Of a DNA stretch of 64,000 bases, positions 8,677-17,144 are shown piece after piece. Position 1 is the stretch's first letter. Every line of letters begins with the position of its first letter. This DNA is from Streptomyces sp. NBC_00190. Its GTDB lineage: Bacteria > Actinomycetota > Actinomycetes > Streptomycetales > Streptomycetaceae. The notes beneath the pieces were generated by a model, which had not been told where the DNA came from, ran no database searches, and saw only the letters and a program-made list of their open reading frames with translations. A program made the position numbers and the translations under genes. The stretch lies in the NCBI RefSeq assembly GCF_036203305.1, contig NZ_CP108131.1, positions 4,898,001 to 4,962,000 on the forward strand, given 5' to 3'.

Positions 8677-9012
8677 ATGGAGATCACCCGACTCGTCCTG
8701 CCCGGACCCAGCCCGACCGCGCGCGACGCCGTGCTGCTGTGCGCCAGCCTGGCCCGGCTGTACGACGCCGGGGCGACCGCCGTGGTGTGCGACGCCGCCG
8801 CCGTCACCTCGCCGGGCCTCGCCTCCGTGGAGGCCCTGGCCCGGCTGCGGCTGACCGCCGGGGCCCGGCCCTTCCGGATCACCGGGGCGCCGCCGGCCCT
8901 ACGTGCCCTGCTGGACCTCGTAGGACTCGTCGAGCTGCTCGGGGAGGCCGAAGAGCGGGAACCACCGGGCGGTGTCCAGGAAGGCGTTGAGCCCGACGAT
9001 CTTGCCGTCTGA
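8677..9012 (+). CDS. STAS-domain protein (anti-anti-sigma-like)
   Basis: 111 residues. The strand-helix pattern AAAVTSPGLASVEALARLRL followed by ITGAPPALRALLDLVGLVELL is that of STAS domains, which bind anti-sigma kinases or act in partner switching. At the position of the phosphorylated Ser it has SPGLASVE, so phosphorylation is possible but not assured. No kinase or phosphatase gene is adjacent. Its 3' end overlaps the convergent ECF sigma gene by 114 bp, so the last part of the coding sequence is constrained by the other strand and may be divergent. Confidence 0.65.
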   Translation: MEITRLVLPGPSPTARDAVLLCASLARLYDAGATAVVCDAAAVTSPGLASVEALARLRLTAGARPFRITGAPPALRALLDLVGLVELLGEAEEREPPGGVQEGVEPDDLAV

Positions 9013-9903
9013 GATCTCCAGCACCTGGAGCGCCCACGGGGTGTGGCCCGTCCCCGAGGCGGCCGGCCGGTACTGGCCGAAGGCCGGCATGCCGTTCGCC
9101 GTGGTCGGGATCAGGCGGGAGCCCTTGCAGCCGATGCCCTGGTTCAGGTGCCAGGCCGCGATGTCCGCGTGGCCCTGGAGCCACAGGTCGAACGGCGGCA
9201 TCGACAGCACCGCGTCCTCGTGCAGGAGCGTGGTGAGCCGCGAGATGTCGTACGCCTCGAAGGCGGTCAGGTACTGCTCCAGCAGCTTCGCCTGGTCCGC
9301 GTCCAGCGGGTCGGCGGCCTCGCTCTCGCGGATCCGGCTGCCGGCCAGCGTGGCCCGGGCCCGCTGCAGGGCGCTGTTCACCGAGGCCACCGTGGTGTCC
9401 AGCAGCGTCGCGACCTCGTCCGCCTTCCAGGCCAGCACCTCACGAAGGATCAGCACCGCCCGCTGCTTGGCCGGCAGGTGCTGGAGGGCCGCGACGAACG
9501 CCAGCCGTACGGATTCCTTGGCGAGGGCCATCTCCGCAGGGTCGGCGGTCTGCGGCAGGACCCGCCCGTCCGGCACCGGCTCCAGCCAGGTCACCTCGGG
9601 CCGTTCGTTCAGCACGGCGGAGGCCTGGTGCTGCGGGGCGGACAGGTCCATCGGCCGGGCGCGCTTGTTCCCCGCGTTCAGCAGGTCCAGGCAGACGTTG
9701 GTGGCGATCCGGTACAGCCACGACCGCAGCGACGAGCGGCCCTCGAACTTCTCGAAGCTGCGCCAGGCACGGATGTACGTGTCCTGCACCGCGTCCTCGG
9801 CGTCGAAGGACGAGCCGAGCATCCGGTAGCAGTACCCCGTCAGCTCGACCCGGTAGCGGTCCAGCGCGGTGTCCAGGTCCGTGCTGGTGGCGAGGTCGCT
9901 CAT
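8899..9903 (-). CDS. ECF sigma factor with C-terminal SnoaL-like domain
   Basis: 334 residues. Sigma region 2 lies around residues 15-85 (CYRMLGSSFDAEDAVQDTYI and the following -10 recognition helix) and region 4 around 125-190 (HLPAKQRAVLILREVLAW with a helix-turn-helix). The last 130 residues form a SnoaL/NTF2-like domain, as in ECF groups whose C-terminal extension replaces an anti-sigma factor and controls activity. No anti-sigma gene is adjacent, which fits. The ATG follows a GGGGGA stretch. It is divergent from the MFS gene at 10084 and convergent with the STAS gene. Confidence 0.9.
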   Translation of the reverse strand: MSDLATSTDLDTALDRYRVELTGYCYRMLGSSFDAEDAVQDTYIRAWRSFEKFEGRSSLRSWLYRIATNVCLDLLNAGNKRARPMDLSAPQHQASAVLNERPEVTWLEPVPDGRVLPQTADPAEMALAKESVRLAFVAALQHLPAKQRAVLILREVLAWKADEVATLLDTTVASVNSALQRARATLAGSRIRESEAADPLDADQAKLLEQYLTAFEAYDISRLTTLLHEDAVLSMPPFDLWLQGHADIAAWHLNQGIGCKGSRLIPTTANGMPAFGQYRPAASGTGHTPWALQVLEISDGKIVGLNAFLDTARWFPLFGLPEQLDESYEVQQGT

Positions 9904-9997
9904 GTCCGTTCATCCCCCTGGTAGTTCCCGGTACTTCGGAAACTACCGGAGGGGTCTGACAGTCGCAGCGGGACGGGAATGTCTATCGATATCAAGT

Positions 9998-10060
9998 ATC
10001 TTGACGTCAAGATTGATGTGGGGCAGGCTTCCGCCATGTATCTCGATATCGAGATACATG
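9998..10060 (+). promoter_or_regulatory. Two operator-like palindromes before the MFS gene
   Basis: ATCTTGACGTCAAGAT (9998-10013) is a perfect 16-bp palindrome, and 10035-10060 is a perfect 26-bp palindrome centred on CTCGATATCGAG. Both contain the ATCTYGAYRTCRAGAT pattern typical, as I recall, of MarR/PadR-type operators. Partial half-sites (TATCGATATCAAG) lie just before the first. They lie between the divergent ECF sigma gene and the MFS gene. No regulator gene is next to them. Confidence 0.75.
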
Positions 10061-10083
10061 GACTGCGGAGGGGGAGGCCCGGG

Positions 10084-11433
10084 ATGCGGCGCGGCACGGA
10101 GACACGGAAGGCGCGGCGGGGGGAGCCCGGCCTGCTGGCGCAGCTGCGCCGACCGCCGGGAGGCCGCGACGCGCGGATCATGCTGCTCGCCCAGCTGCTG
10201 GACCGCGCCGGTACGGGCGTATGGGCCGCGTCCTCCATCCTGTACTTCACCTTCGTGGTCGGACTCGACGCCGGGCAGCTGGGCCTGCTGGTGGGCGCGG
10301 CAGGAGTGGCGGGCATCGCCGGATCACCTCTGGCGGGCCACCTCGCCGACCGCTTCCCGGTGCGCTCCCTGCTGATCGGCTGCCACCTGCTCCGGCTCGG
10401 GACCCTCTGCGCGCTGCTGCTGGTCACCCGCTTCGACGTGCTGCTGCTCGTGGTGGCCGTCACGTACCTGGGCGACCGGGCGGCCAAGACGCTGGAGATG
10501 CTCTTCGCCACCCGGGTCGCGGGCGAGCGGCGCTCCACCTACCAGGCGCTGTCGCGCAGTTCGGCCAACGCCGGGTACGCGCTCGGCGCGGGCCTCGCCG
10601 CGATCGGCCTCGCCGTCGGGACCCGGGGCGCCTACCAGGTGCTGATCCTGGCCAACGCGCTGTCGTTCCTCGTGGCCGCGGCCCTGGTGTGGCGCACCCG
10701 CGAGCCGCGCGGCCGCGGGCTCGTGGCGGCACGGCCCGGCGATGCCGCTCCGCAGGCGGCGGGCGGGGAGGCCGCAGATCCCGGGCCGGCCGGGGCGGCC
10801 GGGCGCGGTCCCTGGCGGGACCGCGGCTACCTCCGGTTCGCCCTGCTGGACATCCCGATGAACCTGGACGACTCGATCCTCGGCGTCGGCCTGCCGCTCT
10901 GGCTGGTGCACCACACCACGGCGCCGCACGCCCTGGTCCCGGCGTTCCTGGTCATCAACACCGTGCTCGTCGTCGCCCTGCAGTTGCGCGTGTCGGCGAA
11001 GGTCCAGGGCCCCCGCCAGGCGGCGGCGGCCGTCGCCGCGTACGGGCTGACGACGCTCGCGTGCTGCGTCCTCCTGGCCACCGCCACCGGCGGCGGGATC
11101 TGGACCGCCTCGGCGGCCCTGCTCGCCGCGGCGGTCCTGGCCACGGCGGCAGAGCTGATGCGCTCGGTGAGCTCCTGGGAGCTGGCGGTCTCCCTCGCGC
11201 CCCGGGAGGCGCGCGCCTCGTACCTCGGCGTGGCCGGCATGGCCCAGTCCGTCCAGAAGTCCGCCGGCCCACTGCTGCTGACCGGCGCGGTGATGACGGC
11301 GGGCCCGGCGGGCTGGCTGGCCCTCGGGGTGGCGGTGGCGGGGCTGTCCCTCGTGCAACGCCGCGCCAGCCTGCGGCGGTTGGACGCCCTGGCGGAGGCG
11401 GACAGGCCCTACGTGCCGGGCTTGCGGCCGTAG
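10084..11433 (+). CDS. MFS efflux transporter
   Basis: 449 residues from ATG 10084, with about ten to twelve membrane segments and an MFS loop-2-3-like motif at GHLADRFPVR. An upstream ATG at 9979 is in frame but would translate through both palindromes; ATG 10084 has a purine-rich GGAGGGGGAGG (10068-10078) in front. It is a drug-efflux-like permease; substrate unknown. The paired palindromes suggest ligand-induced derepression. Its 3' end overlaps the convergent L,D-transpeptidase by 25 bp. Confidence 0.85.
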   Translation: MRRGTETRKARRGEPGLLAQLRRPPGGRDARIMLLAQLLDRAGTGVWAASSILYFTFVVGLDAGQLGLLVGAAGVAGIAGSPLAGHLADRFPVRSLLIGCHLLRLGTLCALLLVTRFDVLLLVVAVTYLGDRAAKTLEMLFATRVAGERRSTYQALSRSSANAGYALGAGLAAIGLAVGTRGAYQVLILANALSFLVAAALVWRTREPRGRGLVAARPGDAAPQAAGGEAADPGPAGAAGRGPWRDRGYLRFALLDIPMNLDDSILGVGLPLWLVHHTTAPHALVPAFLVINTVLVVALQLRVSAKVQGPRQAAAAVAAYGLTTLACCVLLATATGGGIWTASAALLAAAVLATAAELMRSVSSWELAVSLAPREARASYLGVAGMAQSVQKSAGPLLLTGAVMTAGPAGWLALGVAVAGLSLVQRRASLRRLDALAEADRPYVPGLRP

Positions 11434-12122
11434 ACGTAGACGTCCTCGCCGTTCCCCAGCAGGTTCCAGTACGCCTTGGCGTCGGCGGGCCGCATGTTCA
11501 CGCAGCCGCCCGAACCCGGCGGGTTCCACATGCTCTTGGTGGTCGAGTGGAACGCGATGCCGCCGTCGAAGAACTGCGCGTACGGCATCGCCACGTCGTA
11601 GATCGTCGACCAGTGGTCGATGCTCCGGTAGTAGATCTTCTTCAGGCCGGTCCGGGTCTCCGTGCCGTCCTTGCCCGTGCGGACCGGGACGGGGCCGTAC
11701 TTCAAGGCGGCGCCGTCCTGGATCCAGCTGAGCTGCCGCGTCAGGTCGACGCAGGCGATGCGCCCCCGGTCCACCGGGCAGGCGCCGGCCTTGTTGGGGG
11801 TGGTGCCGGCCGCCCGCTGCGCCAGCATGGTGCTCATCGTCTGCCAGGTCAGCGGCCCGGCGTAGCCCTGGGTCGGGGTGATCCCGTGGCTCGCCTGGAA
11901 GGCCCTGATGGCCGTGCAGTCGGCCGCCGACTGCCTGCCGTCCACCGGCCGCCCCAGGAACTGTTCCACCTGCCGCTGGTACGGCCCGGTGCCGAGGTTG
12001 CAGGAGGCGGCCCGCGCCGCTCCGCCGCCCGCGACCACCATCGGCAGCGCGAGCGCCACCGCCCCGCCGAACACCGCGGCAGCCCGTCGCCCCGCGCGCA
12101 GGTGCGTCGTCAGCGTCCCCAT
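11409..12122 (-). CDS. Secreted L,D-transpeptidase with peptidoglycan-binding domain
   Basis: 237 residues. An N-terminal signal peptide ends near ARAAS (about residue 39). A PG_binding_1-like domain follows (about 45-100, AFQASHGITPTQGYAGPLTW), then a YkuD catalytic domain to the C terminus. The family makes 3-3 cross-links in peptidoglycan using a Cys. Here the motif reads PGSGGCVNM: the nucleophile Cys207 is present but the usual SHGC histidine is Gly205. An upstream FHSTTKS histidine is kept. It is convergent with and overlaps the MFS gene. Confidence 0.85.
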   Translation of the reverse strand: MGTLTTHLRAGRRAAAVFGGAVALALPMVVAGGGAARAASCNLGTGPYQRQVEQFLGRPVDGRQSAADCTAIRAFQASHGITPTQGYAGPLTWQTMSTMLAQRAAGTTPNKAGACPVDRGRIACVDLTRQLSWIQDGAALKYGPVPVRTGKDGTETRTGLKKIYYRSIDHWSTIYDVAMPYAQFFDGGIAFHSTTKSMWNPPGSGGCVNMRPADAKAYWNLLGNGEDVYVYGRKPGT

Positions 12123-12224
12123 CCGGTCCTCCCCTTCGCGTGAACGTCTCCGTGTTGAATGCCCGGAAACCAGCGCGAGTTGCAGGAGAGGGGGACGTAT
12201 TTCTCGCCTTTCCCGGCGAGTTCT

Positions 12225-13523
12225 TCAGCGCGCGGCCACAGCCGGACCCGGCATCCGCCGTTCCACGCGGGCCGCGTGGGACCCGTACAGCGTGATCGAG
12301 ACGACGCCGAGGACGGCCAGCAGCGCGATGCCGACCGTGGCCGCCCAGCCGGCGGAGTGGTAGGCGAGCGCGCCCAGGGTGCCTCCCGCGCTGGAGCCCA
12401 GGTAGTACGCGGACTGGTAGAGCGCGGAGGCCTGCGCGCGGCCCGACTTCGCGGTCCGGCTCACCGCGGCGGAAGCCACCGCGTGCCCGGCGAAGAAGCC
12501 CGCCGTGATCAGGACCAGGCCGGTCAGGACCGCGGCCAGGGAGTCGGACAGCGACAGCAGCAGCCCCAGCGCCGTGGTGGTCACCCCCAGGTACAGCGCG
12601 CCGCGGCGGCCCGTGCGGGCCACGAGCTGCCCGGCGGCGGCCGAGGAGACCGTACCGACCAGGTAGATCAGGAAGATCGACCCGATCACGCCCTGCCCGA
12701 GCGAGAACGGCTCGTCCACCAGGCGGTAGCCGATGACGGTGTACACGGCGCCGAAGACGGTCATGAACAGCGCGCCGATCCCGTACAGCCGCAGCAGTAG
12801 CGGATCGCGCAGGTGACCGGCGACCGTACGGCCCACCGCGCGCGGGTTCAGCGACGCCGGACGGAAGAACCGCGCCCGGGGCAGCAGCACCAGGAACGCC
12901 GCCGCGCAGGCCAGCGCCATCAGCCCGACGGCCAGCAGACCGACCCGCCAGCCGCCCAGCTGCGCCGCCCAGCCGGTGACCATGCGACCGCTCATGCCGC
13001 CGATGGAATTGCCCGCGACGAACAGGCCGATCGCCCCGACCAGGGCCTTCGGCTTGACCTCCTCCGCCAGGTACGCCATCGCGGAGGCCGGGATCCCGGC
13101 GATCGCCGCGCCCTGGACGGCGCGCAGCGCCACCAGCCAGTCCAGGCTCGGCGCGAAGGGCACCAGCAGGCCGACGCCCACGGCCACCGCCATCGACCAG
13201 GTCATCATCCGGGTGCGCCCGAACCGCTCGGACAGCGCGCTGAGCGGCAGGACGAACAGCGCGAGCGCGCCGGTGGCCGCGGACACCGTCCAGCTGGCCT
13301 GACCCGCCGTCACCCCGAAGCCGTCGGAGAACGCGGGCAGCAGCGCCTGGGTGGAGTAGAGGAGGGCGAAGGTGGCGAGTCCGGCGGCGAAGAGCGCGAG
13401 GCTCATCCGGCGGTAGCCGGGACGGCCGGGCTCACGGCCCTCAGGGGTGGTGGTCTCGGAGGCCGGGAACGACGCGGTGGAGGCACCCGGGATGACGGGT
13501 GCCCCGGTATGAGCGGGAGACAT
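12225..13523 (-). CDS. MFS transporter (YnfM/AraJ-like)
   Basis: 432 residues with twelve predicted membrane segments after a Pro/Thr-rich cytoplasmic N terminus of about 40 residues. ALSERFGRTRMM is the loop-2-3 MFS motif. It is divergently transcribed from a LysR-type regulator with about 90 bp between the probable starts, the classic arrangement in which the LysR protein controls its neighbour. Substrate unknown; family members export sugars or drugs. Confidence 0.85.
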   Translation of the reverse strand: MSPAHTGAPVIPGASTASFPASETTTPEGREPGRPGYRRMSLALFAAGLATFALLYSTQALLPAFSDGFGVTAGQASWTVSAATGALALFVLPLSALSERFGRTRMMTWSMAVAVGVGLLVPFAPSLDWLVALRAVQGAAIAGIPASAMAYLAEEVKPKALVGAIGLFVAGNSIGGMSGRMVTGWAAQLGGWRVGLLAVGLMALACAAAFLVLLPRARFFRPASLNPRAVGRTVAGHLRDPLLLRLYGIGALFMTVFGAVYTVIGYRLVDEPFSLGQGVIGSIFLIYLVGTVSSAAAGQLVARTGRRGALYLGVTTTALGLLLSLSDSLAAVLTGLVLITAGFFAGHAVASAAVSRTAKSGRAQASALYQSAYYLGSSAGGTLGALAYHSAGWAATVGIALLAVLGVVSITLYGSHAARVERRMPGPAVAAR

Positions 13524-13615
13524 GCCTCGAAGGTAGGCCCGTGTTTTTCATGCGTCCAATGCACAGAATCGCGATAATCGATCCACTCACGCATCAGTAC
13601 AGCTCAGGGCGGCGC

Positions 13616-14560
13616 ATGTCGATGAACCGTTACGAAGAAGACGTGTCGGTGACACGTTTGCTGGCCCCGCGCCTCGCGTACTTCGCGGCCGTCGCCCGGC
13701 ACGAGCACGTCACCCGGGCCGCCCACGAACTGGGCGTCCCGCAGTCCACCCTGTCGCGGGCCATGGTCCGTCTCGAACAGGACCTGGGCGTCACGCTGTT
13801 CGCCCGCAAGGGCCGCACCGTCGCCCTCACCACGGCGGGCCGCACCTTCCTGGCCTCCACCGAGCAGGCCCTGGACGGGATCGCCCGAGCCGCCGAATCC
13901 GTCCAGCAGGACGCCGACCCGGCTTCCGGCAAGGTCGCCTTCGGCTTCCTGCACACCCTGGGCTCCGAGACCGTACCCGGCCTCATCCGCGCCTTCCGCG
14001 CCGACCACCCGCGCGTGCGCTTCTCCCTCGTCCAGAACTACGGCGAGGCCATGCTGGAGCGACTGCGCGCGGGCGAGCTCGACCTCTGCCTCACCTCACC
14101 CCTGCCCGACGCCCCCGACCTCGTCGCCCGCCGCCTCGACGAACAGCGCCTGCGCCTCGTCGTCCCCGACGACCACCGCCTCGCCGGCCGCAAGCGCATC
14201 CGCCTCGCCGAGGCCGCCGAGGAAACCTTCGTCACCCTGGAGCCCGGCTACGGTCTGCGCCGCATCACCGACGACCTGTGCGCGGAGGCCGGCTTCACCC
14301 CCCGCGTGGCCTTCGAGGGCGAGGAGGCCGAGACCCTGCGCGGCCTGGTCGCCGCAGGCCTCGGCGTCGCCCTCCTGCCGCCTCCGGCCGTGGCCCGTCC
14401 CGGCGTCGTCGAGCTGACGGTCACCGCCCCGCGCGCCGTCCGCGAGATCGGCCTCGCCTGGCTCGACGGCCACCCCGACACCCCTCCGGTGGCGGAGTTC
14501 AAACGCTTCCTGCTCTCCCGCCGCGGCCGCCTGATCCCCGAACTGGAGCCGCCCGTCTAG
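13616..14560 (+). CDS. LysR-family transcriptional regulator
   Basis: 314 residues from ATG 13616; the open frame extends further up but would run into the divergent MFS coding region. The N-terminal winged helix spans about residues 15-75 (THAAHELGVPQSTLSRAMVRLEQDLG-type arrangement, with HVTRAAHELGVPQSTLSRA visible). The rest is a periplasmic-binding-like effector domain. It probably senses a small molecule and controls the divergent MFS gene and itself; ATCGCGATAATCGAT at 13568-13582 in the shared region is a possible T-N11-A-type binding site. Its stop overlaps the end of the convergent broken LuxR gene by 4 nt. Confidence 0.85.
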   Translation: MSMNRYEEDVSVTRLLAPRLAYFAAVARHEHVTRAAHELGVPQSTLSRAMVRLEQDLGVTLFARKGRTVALTTAGRTFLASTEQALDGIARAAESVQQDADPASGKVAFGFLHTLGSETVPGLIRAFRADHPRVRFSLVQNYGEAMLERLRAGELDLCLTSPLPDAPDLVARRLDEQRLRLVVPDDHRLAGRKRIRLAEAAEETFVTLEPGYGLRRITDDLCAEAGFTPRVAFEGEEAETLRGLVAAGLGVALLPPPAVARPGVVELTVTAPRAVREIGLAWLDGHPDTPPVAEFKRFLLSRRGRLIPELEPPV

Positions 14561-15587
14561 CCGGACACCTGGGGCGGCGGCTGGGCGGAGAGCAAGTAGC
14601 CCGCCTGGAAGCGGGACTTGGCGCCGACGGTCCGCATGATCCCGGCGATGTGCCGCTGGCAGGTCCGCTCCGGCATGCCGAGCCGCCGCGCGATCACCTT
14701 GTCCTCCAGCCCCTCCGACAGCAGCCGTACGATCGTCTGCCGCAGCTCGTCCGAGATCGACCGCGCCGCCTCCGGACTCACCGTCACCGGAAAGGGCTCC
14801 GCCCCCACCCAGGACCGCTCGAAGGCCGCCGTCATGAAGTGCACGACATTCGGTTCGCGCACCACCAGCGCCGCCCCGCTGCGGTCCGGTACCGCCATCA
14901 GGCCCGTGTGGTCGTCGAAGACCAGCATCCGCATCAGCCCGTCGCCCAGTGTCCGTACCTGCGCGCCCAGCGCCGTCACCCGCTCGACTCCCCCAGCTAC
15001 CGCTGGGAGGTGCCCCCAGCCGCCGTCGGCCGCGAGTACCGCGCCGTGTGCTGGTAGATCGTGCGCATCCGGACCCCGCGAGCCAGCAGCGACTCGTCCC
15101 GCCCGATCGACTCCTCCAGCGTCTCCAGCGGCCGGCCCCCGCCCGGCTGCGAGGTCAGCAGCTCCCGCTCGCACGCCGCGGCCAGCTCCGCGATCAGTCC
15201 CCGTACCGTGCCGAGGTCGGTCACCAGCTCCAGGCGCCCCGAACCGCACAGGTCCCGGTGCGCGGTCCCCGCCTCGTACGCCGGCACCAGCGTTTCCAGC
15301 CGCCCCCGCAGCCGGTCCATCTCGTCGTGGGTCTCCCGCACGAGCAGGGCCAGCGGGGCCAGCGCCCGGGCCGCCGCGGCACGCGGCGCCACCGCGCTCC
15401 ACCGGTCGGGCCCGCCGCCCGGCGCCCGCTGGAGCAGGTGCGCGGCGGCCAGCTCGGTGATCGCGACGGCCGCGCGCACGCCCAGGGCTTCGGTGGCCTC
15501 GGCCGCGTCGAAGGCGTTCCGTTCGACCGCGTACGCGTAGAGGCGTCGGGCCGCGGGGCTGAGATCGTCGGCTCGATCGGCTGACAT
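14557..15587 (-). pseudogene. LuxR-type HTH regulator broken by a frameshift
   Basis: Two halves of one protein lie in different frames. The N-terminal half (15587 down to a TAG near 14997) starts MSADRADDLSPAARRLYAYA and includes the TrmB-like helical part and MRTIYQHTARYSR. The C-terminal half resumes at VERVTALGAQVRTLG and ends in a LuxR helix-turn-helix (IARRLGMPERTCQRHI). The break is a 33-bp palindromic segment at 14988-15020. Removing 23 bp (one copy of an 8-bp direct repeat and the 15 bp between) restores a single 335-codon frame. As it stands, the product would lack the DNA-binding domain. Sequencing error is possible but a 23-bp change is not a typical one. Confidence 0.8.
14988..15020. 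repeat. Small palindromic repeat-like insertion inside the LuxR gene
   Basis: The segment begins and ends with the same 8 bases, CCCCCAGC (14990-14997 and 15013-15020), and contains the stem CCCAGC / GCTGGG around TACC (14992-15007). From memory it resembles short GC-rich palindromic repeats scattered through Streptomyces genomes. It sits exactly at the frame break of the host gene. No second copy was noticed in this window. Confidence 0.6.
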
Positions 15588-15870
15588 ACGCGTATTCGTC
15601 CCGGTCTGCGGCTGTTCGTAAACCCCTCGTGTTCCCGCAAGGCGGTAAGACGACGCCTGCCCGGCGGCGATCGGCATATGCCGAAGGGGCACAGTGGCAG
15701 CACGGCGTGAAGGGGGCCCGCCGTGTGGGTGCCCGCACCGTGGTGGTCGCGCCGGGATCCATCGGTGCCATCCGACCGTGAGGGGGCGGAGCGGCGGGCA
15801 CGGGCGGACCGGTGCGACCGCCGGCGGCTCGCCGGGGCCGTCGGGGCCGTCGGCCGGAGCGGCGGACGCG

Positions 15871-16239
15871 TCAGCCGGAAGGCTTCGCGTAGTCGACGTA
15901 TCCGGTCCAGTCCAGCGCGACACAAGGCTCGTCACCCAGGACCCAGGCGTCGTGTCCGGGTGCGATCCGGATGAAGTCGCCGGGGCCGATCTCGCCGCTC
16001 TCCCCGTCGTCCATGACGATCTTCATGCGCCCGCTCACCACGTACCCCGTGTGAGCGGACTGGCAGCTGTCCGTACCCGCCAGCGGCTTGATGTGCTCCG
16101 ACCAGCGCCATCCCGGCTCGAAGACGGCGCGCCCGACGGCCCCGCCCTCGGTGTTGAACAGGTCCAGCCGGCCCTTGCCGTCCTCGAACGGACGCGTCTC
16201 GTCCGGCTTGTCGAAGTTCTTGCTCTGCAGTCCGGCCAT
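15871..16239 (-). CDS. Cupin-domain protein
   Basis: 122 residues with a single small beta-barrel cupin. Motif 1 corresponds to the EHIKPLAGTDSCQSAHTGYVVSG area, where Glu48 and His49 could bind metal, and motif 2 to IGPGDFIRIAPGHDAWVLG, where the His is kept. Proteins of this type bind small molecules or metals; no catalytic role can be assigned. It stands alone. The 283 bp between it and the broken LuxR gene contain no other coding signal. Confidence 0.8.
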   Translation of the reverse strand: MAGLQSKNFDKPDETRPFEDGKGRLDLFNTEGGAVGRAVFEPGWRWSEHIKPLAGTDSCQSAHTGYVVSGRMKIVMDDGESGEIGPGDFIRIAPGHDAWVLGDEPCVALDWTGYVDYAKPSG

Positions 16240-16304
16240 GACTGATCGCCTCCGGAGGGGAACGCCCCGAGTCCACTCCTCACGTTACGCGCGGGAGCCG
16301 CTCC

Positions 16305-17030
16305 TCACCTGCGCAGCGACTGCCCGAACCCCGACGCCAGCGGCATCCGCAGGCCCAGCGGCGGGGGAGCGGCGAGCGCGTCCGTCACCGGCCGTGAGTA
16401 CCGTCCCGAGAACACCGAGCCCAGTACGAAGTCCACGACCAGCGCGACGACTTCCGGCTGGTGCTCGCGCAGCCCGTGCCCGTCCGAGTGCACCTCGAAG
16501 CGGCAGGTCGACCGGTTGGCCTTCTTCGCCCGGGCGGCGAGCTGAAACGATGCCTCTGGGTCACTGCGCGCGTCGTTCGTGCCGTGCACGATCAGCACCC
16601 GCCGTCCCGACAGCTGTTTCACCGGTTCGGACGAGTCCGCCGCGGCCGCCGCATCCGCTAAGCAAGGAGCGAGCGACACCACGGAGTTGACGGCGTGGTG
16701 GCCCGCCGCCCGCAGCGCGGCGAGGCCGCCCGCGCCGTAGCCGGCCAGGCACACCGGCACGTCTCCGTACCGCCGCACCACCTCGTCCGCCGCCCACCCC
16801 GCCTGATCCTCGCGGGAGGACCCCCCGCCGTGGACGACGGCGTGCGCGACCAGCCCCTCCGCCACGCCCGCCCGGACCAGCGCCCGCCCGAGGGGACGCA
16901 GTGGACCGGGGGAGAATCTGGACGCTCCGGGAAGCAGGAGCACCACACCACTGACCGTCGAACCCGAGCCGTTCGCGCCGGCCGCCCGCCCCAGGCGGGC
17001 CCCGCGCGCCGGCGGCGCATGCTGTGCCAT
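16305..17030 (-). CDS. Alpha/beta-hydrolase-like protein lacking the nucleophile Ser
   Basis: 241 residues with an alpha/beta-hydrolase layout: an early strand VVLLLPGASRF, a nucleophile-elbow region around residues 95-102, an acidic position in HGTNDARSDPE and a final His in SDGHGLREH. The elbow reads GYGAGG, so residue 99 is Gly where the family has Ser, Cys or Asp. It may be a non-catalytic homologue or use a different residue. It is divergent from add but carries no operator of its own that I can see. Confidence 0.7.
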   Translation of the reverse strand: MAQHAPPARGARLGRAAGANGSGSTVSGVVLLLPGASRFSPGPLRPLGRALVRAGVAEGLVAHAVVHGGGSSREDQAGWAADEVVRRYGDVPVCLAGYGAGGLAALRAAGHHAVNSVVSLAPCLADAAAAADSSEPVKQLSGRRVLIVHGTNDARSDPEASFQLAARAKKANRSTCRFEVHSDGHGLREHQPEVVALVVDFVLGSVFSGRYSRPVTDALAAPPPLGLRMPLASGFGQSLRR

Positions 17031-17116
17031 GACGGAACAGTCTCAGACGCCGAGGTGTACGCCATCCGTCCGCGCGGGCACTGTTACATATCTGCGGCCG
17101 TCGTCGGCGCGTCGCT

Positions 17117-17138
17117 CTACGCGCGTAGGAGCTAGAGT
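17117..17138 (+). promoter_or_regulatory. Nucleoside operator 4 with leaderless add promoter
   Basis: An exact CTACGCGCGTAG (17117-17128) is followed 4 nt later by TAGAGT (17133-17138), a TANNNT -10 exactly 6 nt before the add ATG. The message should begin at the A of ATG. The operator covers the region between -35 and -10, a position suited to repression. Confidence 0.8.
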
Positions 17139-17144
17139 GCCCAG

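Noticed and set aside
9979..10083. In-frame N-terminal extension of the MFS protein
   Set aside because: The extension would translate both operator-like palindromes and has no good ribosome site. ATG 10084 is preceded by a strong purine-rich sequence.
15531..15540. GTACGCGTAG, similar to the nucleoside operator
   Set aside because: It lies inside the coding part of the broken LuxR gene, matches only part of the palindrome and is not near a nucleoside gene.
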